DNA of 64,000 nt, from positions 930,001 through 994,000 of the forward strand of contig CANXME010002654.1 of NCBI GenBank assembly GCA_948144175.1. Direction: 5' to 3'. The notes below the pieces were generated by a model. That model worked only from the letters and a program-made list of their open reading frames with translations, made no database searches and had not been told where the DNA came from. The stretch comes from Closterium sp. NIES-65 (taxonomy: Eukaryota; Streptophyta; Zygnematophyceae; Desmidiales; Closteriaceae). Positions 1 through 8,624 of this stretch are shown piece after piece. Each line of letters starts with the position of its first letter. Positions within the stretch are counted from its first letter, which is position 1. A program made the translations under genes and the position numbers.

Positions 1-491
1 GCTACAGCAGAGTGGACAGTTGCGGCTTGCGTACGTGGCCTCTGAGGCCAACAGTGCTGATGTTTTCACCAAGGCACTTGCGCCTTGTGATCATTAGCGC
101 TTCTGCACTCAGTTGGGTCTTGTCCCTGTCTTGCCTCACTTGCTCACCTCTTGACCTTGCTTGTACTGTTACATATATATATATACCTGCTCTTGCTTGT
201 CTAGCCTTATATATATATGTACTTGTGAACTGGCCTTGTGGCGTTGTACTTGTGCTCAGAATGTGTGGTGACTTTGTGATCCACCCTGAGCTTTGCTTTG
301 TTTTGCTTTGCTTGACTGGTCTTGTGACCCCCTGTTCTCCCCCACTTTGCCTATGGGGGTGTGTCAGAACATATAGCTTATGCTTTTGTGTAGGCTGTAG
401 TGGGGTATCCCATAGGGGGTATAATCCAATTAGGGTTGGTACTTGTACCCACTTCATTCATAGTTCATTCATCCTCGTTTCAGTTTTCTCA
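1..491 (+). mobile_element. 3' end of a Ty1/copia element (family A, copy A4) with its 3' LTR
   Basis: The first ~170 bases encode the end of a copia RNase H domain (motif VASEAN followed by FTKALAPCDH), closely matching the end of element A on the other strand near 44.9-45.1 kb. A non-coding 3' tail with the family's ATATATAT and CTGGCCTTGTGGC blocks follows. A purine-rich tract, CTATGGGGGTG, precedes the LTR at 362. The 5' part lies outside the window. It looks like a broken relic; its left target duplication cannot be seen. Confidence 0.8.
362..491 (+). repeat. 3' LTR of copy A4 (130 bp)
   Basis: Starts TGTCAGAAC and ends TTTTCTCA. It aligns along its length with the 131-bp LTRs of element A (44567-44697 and 51718-51848). 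It contains the shared block AATTAGGGTTGG, a variant of the telo-box-like motif seen in the other LTR families here. Confidence 0.8.
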
Positions 492-524
492 CCCACACGC
501 CAGGTGCATATCGCTCTAATACCA

Positions 525-701
525 TGTGAAGATAAGCAGTAGAAAGAGGCGCCACAGCTAGGAAAGCCCTAGCTAGGCAAGAGACAGTTTAGGCAAAAAG
601 GGGTGTTCACTAGCAGGAATGAGGATACAAATAGCAAACCCTAGAAGGGTTGTACTTGCTATAGAGCACCCCACTACAGGCTAGAGCATAACATTCTGAC
701 A
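525..701 (-). repeat. 5' LTR of a minus-strand copia element, with primer site
   Basis: On the minus strand the segment begins TGTCAGAATGTTATG and ends TTATCTTCACA. It is followed directly by TGGTATTAGAGCG, a near-match to the initiator-Met primer site (minus strand, about 512-524). Only about 30 bases of interior remain before the A4 LTR. The element is therefore a relic represented by one LTR. A4 may have inserted into its leader, but no duplication proves this. Confidence 0.65.
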
Positions 702-1608
702 ATCACTATTCACTTCAGAGCCACTTCCCTCCGTGACCACCTTGCACCTATACATGGGGTTTGCAGCCGACCTGCAGCAGTGGGCACGGGGGCCACTGCA
801 AGGGCGCCGAGTTGGAGGGCGCCTGTCTGGAGGGCGCCGAGCAGGAGGACGCCGTCCTGGACACCTGGTTGGCGTCGTGGATGCCTGGACGGCGTCCTGG
901 GAAGCTTGACGCCGCCCTGGACGTTTGGACGCCGACCTGGGGGTTCGGACAGTGTCCTGGGCGCCTGGACACCGGGCAGGGGACGCCGGGCATGTGTGGC
1001 CGGCCACGGACTGGGCTGGTTGTCTGGGCATGGTTGCCCGGTCTACCGGGATACCCGGGCGACGTGTGCGAAGGTCGCCGGGATGACGTCTGCGAGGCCG
1101 ACCTCGGGGGTGGTATCCCGAGGTCGACGTGGCTGGTGGGCGCAGTCGCTGGCGTGGAGTCTGCCAGGCGTCTGCGCTGTGCACGTGACGGGGAAGTGCG
1201 CACCAACCAGCTGCACGCATCTGCGAAGCAGGTGCACCGTTGTCCTGCGGGTGCAACGGTGTGCAGCCGACTTGCTGCAGCGTTGGCACACCGTGGACTT
1301 GCAACATTGCCGCACCGCTACTCTGCAACGCTGGAGCGGTGCGAGCGCTGCTGCGCTGGAGCGCGGTCGACCGTGCTGTGATGGAGGTCGACCTGCAGCC
1401 TAGCTAGCTCTGATGTAGTCTGTGTTGCCAATGTTGTTGCAAACATTGTTGTTAACTTTCCTCAGTGAAACTCTTGCCAAATTGCCCCGTGAACTAGCAA
1501 GTAGTGTGTGCACTAGGAAAACGACTAAGGAACAATGAACGCAGAGATCACACGAGCACCCATGCCTATCCCGTAGTCTAGCTCCCGTTGCTATAAGTTA
1601 TCTCCGCA
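702..1608 (+). repeat. Partial LTR of family F (GC-rich)
   Basis: This GC-rich stretch matches the family F LTRs (11627-12584, and 39986-40765 plus 25939-26120) in opposite orientation. The blocks GAGGTCGACC, CTAGCTCTGATGTAGT and GTTTCACT/CTCTTGCC recur in the same order, and it ends CTAGCTCCCGTTG near 1591. The first part of the LTR is missing or unrecognisable. Open frames through it (for example 681-1328) are compositional artefacts of GC-rich repeat DNA and not genes. Confidence 0.65.
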
Positions 1609-1623
1609 GGAGCAAGAGCAGCA

Positions 1624-1760
1624 TGTCAAGCTATGTTTGTTATAGCTTATTTGTGTTAGTCTCGGTGTACTTTCTCTTTTCTAGGGTTAGGGTTAGGTTT
1701 CCTATATCTTGCTTGTTTGTTCTTTCCTTCGTCATTCACTCAAATGTTATCACTTTGACA
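1624..1760 (+). repeat. Solo LTR of family G with target-site duplication
   Basis: A 137-bp unit from TGTCAAGC to CTTTGACA, homologous to the 136-bp LTRs of element G (15220-15355, 23620-23755). It is flanked by the perfect 5-bp duplication CAGCA (1619-1623 and 1761-1765). No element interior lies on either side, so this is a solo LTR left by LTR-LTR recombination. It contains CTAGGGTTAGGGTTAGG, a telomere-like block. Confidence 0.85.
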
Positions 1761-2755
1761 CAGCAGCAGCAGCAGTAGAAGCAGCCAGCAACAGCAGCAG
1801 CCGCTGCAGCAGCCACAGTCGTCATCTTTGCAGCAGATGTTCCCACCTATGAGTGGCCTTCGGGCCCTCGGTCTTCCTTCCTCTCCTCGAGATCGCTCAC
1901 CGCCTCCTCCTGCCTACGGTCCTGCGTTTCCTCCTCCGGGCTCGTCCCTGGCTGTTGTCTCTTCTCCTCGTTCCCCGCCCGCTCCTCCTGTTGTCCCACA
2001 CTCTCGCATCCGCCCTTGTCCCCCTCGTGCTCGTTCCTCGTCTCCTGTTGACGACCTTCGCACTGTCCTCGTCTGTTCTGGTAGTTGTTCTCCGTCTTAG
2101 TCTGTTCTCCCTTCTCCTCCTGAGTCGTCTCTTCCTGTCTCCTCTACCCCCATCACGGTCTACTACAGTGCTATTCATCCTGTTGTCAAGCGTGTTCTCG
2201 CCTCTCTTGTCATGGACCCTCGTGCCTCTCTACCGTCTGTCTCGGCTCTCGTTGCCACTGTTGGTGACTGCGCTACCACTCGCCGTCGTGACTACGCCAC
2301 CCACGTGGTGGTGGCTCCCCCTACTCGTCCTCTATCTGCCGGGGGTGAATCTGCCCATTGCTGTGACGTCCTAGAGGACAGGTAGTTAGACCTGTTGATA
2401 CAGGCCTCCGTTTGCTGTAGACTCGCTTCTTGTTGCTTGTACTTGCATTCATATATATATGTGAACTCTTGAACTGGCCTTGTGGCTGCTTTCTTGTGCT
2501 CCGATTGTGTGGTGACTTCGTGATCCACCCTAAGCCTTGTTTTGTTGCTTCTCTTGACTTGTCTTGTGACCATCTGTGTTTGTTGGTCACTCTAGTTGTC
2601 CCTGATTTAGCATATGGGGTTGTGTCAAAACAATGCATGATTGTGTAATATGTTTTAGTGAGGCGCATAGTAGGGAGGATAGCTTCCTAGATTTGTATTC
2701 ATACTCTCACCTCTGCTAATGTAAGACATTTCGTTGCATTCTATTTCTTTTAGCA
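1761..2755 (+). mobile_element. Copia relic: integrase-RT linker joined to 3' tail and LTR
   Basis: Bases 1766-2390 translate to a Q-rich then P/R/S-rich linker. It continues into text similar to the segment just before reverse transcriptase in elements G and E (V..VLASLV..P.A.L.SVSALVATV, then C.DVLEDR). The RT and RNase H domains are absent, and the linker runs into the usual 3' tail (CTGGCCTTGTGGC, GTGGTGACTTCGTGATCCACC). A tract CATATGGGGTTG precedes an LTR-like unit at 2623-2755 (TGTCAAAAC to TTTTAGCA). It is a heavily deleted fossil. Confidence 0.6.
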
Positions 2756-3078
2756 AATAGCGAAACCGGTTATCAAGCCAATGCCTCCTTGGCAAACCAC
2801 TTCTTCCCCTCTTTTAGGGGGGGATCCCAATGAACACACAAATGAGGGCGAAGGCCATTTAGTGTTCAAAGGTATATCAATTAGAGTCGCGAGATCTAGA
2901 AGTTGTAATTTTGTGTGAGTTTGATGTGGCTATGATGTTTTTCTCAATTTTAGGCGCACCCACTATTTTCTACTTCCAGTTTAACCGAACCTGCTCCATA
3001 TCGCGCATTGGTATTTTATGCTAACTGCCTCAGACGCTATATGCGTGCTTAGCAACGTGCCCAGCAACGTACTTAGCC
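2756..3078. other. Intergenic region upstream of SirB
   Basis: No transposon domain, RNA gene or clear core promoter is recognisable here. The segment is less GC-rich than the gene that follows and presumably holds the SirB promoter and 5' UTR. An upstream ATG at 3018 opens a different frame and is not used in the gene model. Confidence 0.4.
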
Positions 3079-5652
3079 ATGCCTTCTGCCGCAATTCGTC
3101 CTGCGCCCAGCCTTCGCAACAGCGCGGGGAATTCGCTTGCGTCTTGCGGCCCCTCGTTCGTCGCGTCGCTCCGTTGCCCTCCCCGCACATTCCATTCGCG
3201 CCTGCCCACGCTCCATTGGGGGACGGCGGACGCGCAGCGCGGAGGTCGTTTGGTCGCGCTCGCGCCATCTCTCGGCACGTGCGCGACCAGCACAGCGTTT
3301 CGAGACCGTCAGGTGAGAGGCACGTGCGGCACTCGCAGGTGGGCCACTCGCGGCTCACATGGGGTCGGCGCTGCTGCGCGCCGCGCCTGCCAGCATGCAG
3401 CGCGTGCGGCAAGGCGCGCACGGTTTGACGCTATGGATGATGGCGTGCGGGCGATGCGTGCTGGGTACCGACCACGTGGCACAGGCGCCCCTCGCCCCTG
3501 TGGCACAGGCTCTGATGTGTAGCTCCATGGGCGCCGATGGTGTTGCACGCTGCACGCTGCTTACCACCCTCCCACCCTCTCCCCATCCGTCCACAGCCGT
3601 CGCTGGCAGCCACCTCTCCGTGTCGCCACCGGCGCTTCTCTCCATCTGCCATGGCCAGCCCCGCCCACCACTCCGCACCACCTCCACCTCATCATGAACC
3701 GAGTGATGCTGCCGAACCGAGTGATGCTGCCGAACCGAGTGATGCTGCCGAACCGAGTGATGCTGCCGAACTGAGTGATGCTGCCAAGGCTGCAGTGGAG
3801 GCCCGGATGGAGCGCGGCATGGCGGAGGTGGCAGCGCTGAGGCGCGAGGAGGTGGGCGTGGTGGTGGTGGACCACGGGTCCCGGCGAGCAGAGTCCAACC
3901 AGCAGCTCGGTGCGCTTCCCTGGGCTGGGCCCCACGGACGTGGGGGACTGCGGGGGGGAGCTGGATTGGCGGGGGGCAGTTAGGATGAGGAGGGGAGGGA
4001 AGGATGGAGGGAGGAACGAGAGGGGAGAAGGGAGGGAGGAAAGGAGGGAGTGAGGGAGAGGGGGAGGGAGGGTCACTGATGCTGCAAGTAGGGATGCTCG
4101 GGGTTGCTTGTAATGGGGTAACATACCATTGCATCCCCTCCACCGCTGCTCACCCACACTGCTCTCAGGATAAGTCACAGCACCTCCCATGCCACACCTT
4201 CCCCATCCTGCACGTTAAGAATTCGTTACTCACTAATCTCTCCCTTTCTTGCAATCTCCCTCTCGCGCCTCCCTCCATGCCCCTCATGGTGTGTCGCCAC
4301 CAGACATCTTCGTGGGGGTGTTTCAGCAAGAGACGGGCTACTCCATTGTGGAGCCGGCGCACATGGTGAGGGGCGCACATGGTGAGGGGCGCACATGGTA
4401 GGTGCCCCCTCGGCAGTCCACAGTGGATTTCTAGCAGACCTTTCTCCCCTTTTCTCGCTCCCCAAGAGCCTGCGCTTCCACACTTGTGTGTCGAACCCAC
4501 TCTCTCCATCCCTGTGATGTGCAACGCCTTTCATGCTCTACTCCCGCTCCACTGAACCCATATCATTGCACGGCTGCCACCCATCCAAGACGCCCTCATC
4601 TCCGTCAGCGCCTGCATGCCACCCACATAGGCTCCCTGCCTCACTCAGCAAGCCAAAAACGGCCGTGCAAACACTTTGCCTCCCAACCCTCCATGTTCCC
4701 CTCGTCTCACGTTCCCTCCCTGCCATCCCCTCTACCCCCACGGCATCATCAGGAGATAGCGGAGCCGTCCATAGCAGTGGCGTTCGCGCGGTGTGTGCAG
4801 AGGGGCGCCAGGGGCGTCATCGTGTGCCCCTACTTCCTCTCGCCCGGCCGCCACTGGCAACGGGTGCGTCCTGGGGTGCCCAGCGGCTCATGCACTTGTG
4901 GCGTGGCAGCTGTTCCACATTCACACATTCGCACTTGTGGATTGTTTCTGACACGTTCGCACCGTTTTGAGACGCTTGCACCATCTCCTCCGTGCCACCA
5001 TGTCTCCCCTGCCACCATGTCTCCCCTGCCACCATGTCTCCCCTGCCACCACGTCTTCCCTGCCACCATGTCATCCCTGCCACCACCATGTCATCCCCGG
5101 CCTGGCAGGACATCCCGGCGCTGGCAGCAGAGGCAGCAGCGCAGCACGGCAACGAAGTGCCCTTTATAGCCACCGCGCCCATTGGGGTGCATCCACTCGT
5201 TGCTGTGAGTGCCGCTCATGGCCTTTTCCTTTTTCCTTCCTCTTCCCCGTCCCGCTTTCTCTTCTCCCGTCCACCCTCTCGCTCACACAACGACGAGTGT
5301 TGAAGCAGAGATGCCATCTGACTGCCAGTGCCATGTCACTAGCATTGCCATGTCACTAGCATTGCCATGCGACTGCCAATCGTATGAGTGTTTCGGTGTG
5401 TCTCGGCTCTCCCCGCCCCTCTTTCCCGCTTTCCCTTTGCTCCTGCCTCTCACTGCTACCCCTCGCTGCCCCCCCTCGCTGCCCCCTCTCGCTGTCCCCC
5501 CTCGCTGCCCCCCTGCACCGTGGTGAGCGCACCAGCGTGTGTTGGAGCAGCGCATCACCCACTGCCTGCAGCGAGTGGCCAGCGGGGACGCCACCAGTGC
5601 ATGTGATGCATGCAGGGATGGGGGGGGCTGCATGGAGCAGAACCTCCTCTGA
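3079..5652 (+). CDS. SirB: Sirohydrochlorin ferrochelatase, chloroplast type (six exons)
   Basis: Inserts Fe2+ into sirohydrochlorin, the last step of siroheme synthesis for plastid sulfite and nitrite reductases. Exons inferred from splice signals and frame: 3079-3312, 3597-3909, 4304-4365, 4753-4863, 5109-5204, 5536-5652; total 310 codons. Every intron starts GT and ends AG and all joins keep frame. Residues 1-78 (exon 1) are rich in S, A and R, like a chloroplast transit peptide. Catalytic-type motifs are VVVVDHGSRR (His171), TGYSIVEPAHM (His202) and FLSPGRHW (His237). The C terminus has CDACRDGGGC (Cys295, 298, 304), the CX2CX5C pattern of the plant [2Fe-2S] site. From GSRR onward it aligns with my memory of the Arabidopsis protein almost without gaps. 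An EPSDAA repeat precedes the domain. It is the only intact host gene I recognise here. The start and exon 1 are the least certain parts. Confidence 0.87.
3696..3785 (+). repeat. 18-bp tandem repeat in SirB exon 2 (EPSDAA x5)
   Basis: Five in-frame copies of an 18-bp unit encode EPSDAA four times and then ELSDAA. They sit between the transit-peptide region and the catalytic domain, a low-complexity linker. Copy number could vary without breaking the frame. Confidence 0.9.
4357..4403 (+). repeat. Triplicated splice-donor region at SirB exon 3
   Basis: A 16-bp unit, GCGCACATGGTGAGGG, is repeated head to tail at about 4357, 4373 and 4389; the last copy is slightly changed (GGTAGGT). Each copy has a GT donor-like site after ATG. 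The first copy is the exon 3 end used in the model (4365). Use of the next copies would add 16 or 32 bases and shift the frame. Confidence 0.8.
4992..5095 (+). repeat. 17-bp tandem repeat in SirB intron 4
   Basis: About six copies of a unit close to CTGCCACCATGTCTCCC fill the second half of intron 4, just before the 3' splice site at 5108. The repeat is pyrimidine-rich. Open frames across it are repeat artefacts. Confidence 0.85.
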
Positions 5653-5699
5653 CAAGCGCCCCAACGGGGCCTAAGTTTCTAAAAAAAGAAAAACACGTA

Positions 5700-6260
5700 C
5701 CGTATTCTCCCTGACATAACACCCTAGGGTATAGCTAAAAATACAGGGAAAAAATGGGGGGGGGTCTCCTCATAGGAGAAAGTTACATAATACCTGGGTC
5801 TTTTACATATGGTATATTTTAGTGTTGGTATCTATTTAATTAGACAATGTGGGTGTTTTGATTTTCATTTTAACATCACTGATTGAGGCGCGAATGTGAG
5901 TTTCGGCCACGAACTTCATCACCCCTACGAAAATGCCATGTGGAACCTCTCTTGCCACTTGCAGCGGAAGATTTGCCTGCACGAGGCGACTGCGAAGTAG
6001 TGGGAGGGGGGAAATCTCGGTAGATTGTAAGTGAATGTACCGCAAAATTTCATTCTAGGGAGAAATTTTCGCGATATTCTTCCGTATTGCAGCTACTCGT
6101 TAACGACTATAATGACGAATTCGTAAGAAAAGGGGGGTGCTATAGAAAATCATCCAAAAAGGGGGGTATAGTAGAAACGAGGTCTATCATAACACCCACC
6201 CCGCACAAGCTACCCGGGGGTGTACAATTACGGGGGGGTGTTTTGTCCGGGAGAATACGG
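5700..6260. mobile_element. MITE-like DNA transposon with 25-bp imperfect TIRs and TA duplication
   Basis: The left end begins CCGTATTCTCCCTGACATAA and the right end is its near-perfect inverse (GGGTGTTTTGTCCGGGAGAA at 6236, closing TACGG at 6260). Each TIR is about 25 bp with three or four mismatches. TA dinucleotides flank both ends (5698-5699, 6261-6262), as expected for Tc1/mariner or pogo-type insertion. The 561-bp interior has CCCCC/GGGGG-rich subterminal blocks and no convincing transposase, so it is non-autonomous. It lies 47 bp after the SirB stop codon and could supply part of that gene's 3' UTR or polyadenylation region. Confidence 0.75.
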
Positions 6261-6286
6261 TATCAGCTTTGAAAAGACACGTAGGT

Positions 6287-6721
6287 TGTTGGGCTGAGAA
6301 GCCCTAGGATCTTTGTAGAGTTTAAGGACTGAGTAGGATTGTAATAGCGGAAGCGTTGTAATACAGAGTGGTTGAACCACCTTGCACTAGTATGTGAGAG
6401 CAAAGTAAGTTGGATTAAACAAGCAAATACAAGGTTTATATAAGAGTATAAGGAATACGAATAGATAGATTTAAACCGTTTTACTGTTGCGATTCGATAC
6501 AGTGCGACTCGGGCAACTGCTCAATGTCGAGTCAGTTGTGTGTCCTTGCTGTCGCGCTGTATTGGTCAAGTCAAAGGTCGCTGACCTTTGACCTTCGCGT
6601 AACCTCCAGGCGGTTACCCCAACCTCCGAGGGTTGACTCGGGATGCTTCGATTTGGACTGCTTCGCTAGTGTCCTGAGTTTCGACACGACAGAGGCGCCT
6701 TAAGACTTATTGTTCCCAACA
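6287..6721. repeat. Solo LTR (family S) with target-site duplication
   Basis: A 435-bp unit starts TGTTGGGC and ends TTCCCAACA, giving short inverted ends. It is flanked by the perfect duplication TAGGT (6282-6286 and 6722-6726). No coding interior is present, so it is a solo LTR. Orientation is not decided. It is not clearly related to the other LTR families here. Confidence 0.75.
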
Positions 6722-7701
6722 TAGGTTAGGTGCTGTTTGCTAACCGTAATCGACTGGATAGAAGACAAATTTAGATTTGTTGTATATTTATTACGAGACG
6801 ATCGATCGAGTCGAGTCCTAACGTAACATTCCAGCTATAGGACTCGGAGGACTATAAATGCAAGAAACCTAGCTAGGGTGAACATAGGAGGCATACAGTT
6901 TTTGAAGATCCGGGTGTGCTTTTTTAAATATTTTTTTTTTTGTACTTACCATACACTACTCGTGTACACTTTTTGTCTTTTATTTTACAGATTCAATCCC
7001 TCGCTTCAAGCATCACGAACGCGATGTCTGGTGTGACACACGTTGAGAGATGAGGCACGACGGTGGTTTGTCGCCCAAATTCGGCGAACCGCCTTATCCT
7101 CGTGACTTAACTGTACCCAACCTGGCCACGTCTCTCTACACATGAGGGCCAGGTTAATTCCCTCGCACGAGGGTTTGATAGAAGCTGGACGTGATGCGCT
7201 AGGGGAATCACGTCCAGCAGCCTGCCGAGCAGATAAAATGTCTCTTCATGGCTTCAGATGCTCTGCATCCGTTTCAACACAGATCTGAAAGCTACAAGAC
7301 CACATCCACAAACACACTTCTGCTTCGAGTAGTGCCATAGAGTAGTACCATGACGCCCTTTGAATCCCCTTGGCGTACCCGCCGTTTGAACCTTGGCAGT
7401 CCGTCCAAGCAGCCTGAGTGCTGATTACCAGCCCCTCACTGCCAGCACCACATGCCTCCTGCGCCTCCTACGCCTCCTGCACATCCTGCGCCTCCTACGC
7501 CTCCTGCGCCAACTGTGCCTCTTCTGGCTTTCATCGACTACCGCACGACTCCTTTGTTTGAACCCTCCCATGAAGGATTTTCCGAGCCCGAGGATGAAGA
7601 GGACGAAGATGATGCCGCAGCAGAGAACGACGAGGATGCATGTACTCCCTGTCGTACGGTTTTCCCCCTATGCCTTAATGCATTTTACCGTGCACACCGC
7701 A
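6722..7701. other. Unassigned region before the transposase remnant
   Basis: AT-rich to about 7000, with a T run near 6920-6950 and a pyrimidine tract ending TTTTACAG near 6990 that resembles a 3' splice site. More mixed sequence follows, then a P-rich open stretch (MPPAPPTPPAHP near 7452). No domain is recognisable. It may be the decayed 5' part of the pogo-like element whose end lies at 7702-8109. Confidence 0.35.
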
Positions 7702-8109
7702 GGAAACTTGAAGAAGCCCCCAGCGGAGATGGTTCTCAAGTGGATCGCAACTGCTTGGGCACAAGTGCCCGTGCACATCATCGATTGTTCTGTTCTCACC
7801 ATCGGCATTAGCAACGCCGTTGATGGAAAGCAGGATCACCTCATCCTCGCCCACATGCGGGATGCTGGCGAGGTTGAGGTGGCCGATGATGTTCATACTC
7901 CTCCTGAGGTGGAGGAGTGGGTGAACCCCCTCTCGCCAGCCGCTAAGGACGAGGAGGCGGTTAAGGCGATGGATCACGAGGATTGCGGGGACATGCCGCC
8001 TGAGGAGGAGGAAGAGGAGGAAGAGGAGGAGGAGGAGGAGGAGAACGAGGAGGACGAGGAGGAGGAGAAGGAGGACATAAAAAGGGGTGTGGAGGAGGAC
8101 GAGGAGTGA
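7702..8109 (+). pseudogene. C-terminal remnant of a pogo/Tigger-like DDE transposase
   Basis: The frame reads GNLKKPPAEMVLKWIATAW, then QVPVHIID and GISNAVDGKQDH. This matches the conserved C terminus of pogo/Tigger transposases (GNLK.P....L.WV..AW..VP...I..SF...GI.NALDG.ED), which cut and paste DNA at TA sites. The usual F in the SF.. position is not kept. A very acidic tail of about 60 residues (a long run of E, then E/D/K) follows to a stop at 8107-8109. The catalytic D-D-D/E part and the DNA-binding N terminus are not visible upstream, so this is a truncated remnant. The MITE at 5700 may be a relative, but no shared ends were found. Confidence 0.65.
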
Positions 8110-8301
8110 GAGACGTGTTGGTCGCTAGTGGCAGTACGAGAGTAGAATGCATGTCTAAATTTGTTCATGAGTAGGATTGCCTCAACTATTTGCTCTAACT
8201 GGTGTAGGTTTGGAGGTTCTTTGTGGACATCATTGTAATAATTTATAGTATAATTGCAATAGTAGAGGAACAACCTGGGATGAAACACACTCTAAAGAGA
8301 C

Positions 8302-8345
8302 GGGGGAGGGGGGGGGGTGGGGGGGGGGGGGGGGGGGGGGGGGGG
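8302..8345 (+). repeat. Poly-G tract of about 44 bases
   Basis: An almost pure G run broken only by single C, A and T bases near its start. It lies in a non-coding stretch (8110-8495) between the transposase remnant and the A2 LTR. Such runs are prone to sequencing and assembly length errors. Confidence 0.9.
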
Positions 8346-8495
8346 CTTATAATGTTTAGGAGCAAAAGGGGGGTCCTCAATTTTTGGTACCAAAATATGA
8401 CTCCCAATTTCCTATAGAGAGTCTCGGGAGACCCTTTTACTGGCGGGTACTATAGCTGGTACTCTCGTAAAATTGTTTCTTCATATTAGTACGGT

Positions 8496-8624
8496 TGTCA
8501 GAATGAGAGTACAGCGGAATGCTGACTACCAGCAATGGATGTGTACAAGTACTAACTCTAATGGGTTGTACCCTCTACGGGCTACCTCACTACAACCTAT
8601 AGAACAAAGGTACGTAGTTTGACA
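8496..8624 (-). repeat. 3' LTR of A2 (129 bp)
   Basis: On the minus strand it runs from TGTCAAACTACG to CTCATTCTGACA. A purine-rich tract, CGCCTATGGGGCTG, lies just upstream at about 8625-8638. Layout and length match the 131-bp LTRs of element A, including a GGGTACAACCCA block. Confidence 0.75.

Noticed and set aside
681-1403. Overlapping open frames of 150-215 codons on both strands
   Set aside because: They lie in a GC-rich LTR copy of family F; frames stay open on several strands at once because of composition, and none has a recognisable domain.
3018-3428. Alternative upstream start for the host gene
   Set aside because: The ATG at 3018 is in a frame that cannot join exon 2; the ATG at 3079 gives a transit-peptide-like exon that joins in phase 0 at a good donor (CAG|GTGAGA).
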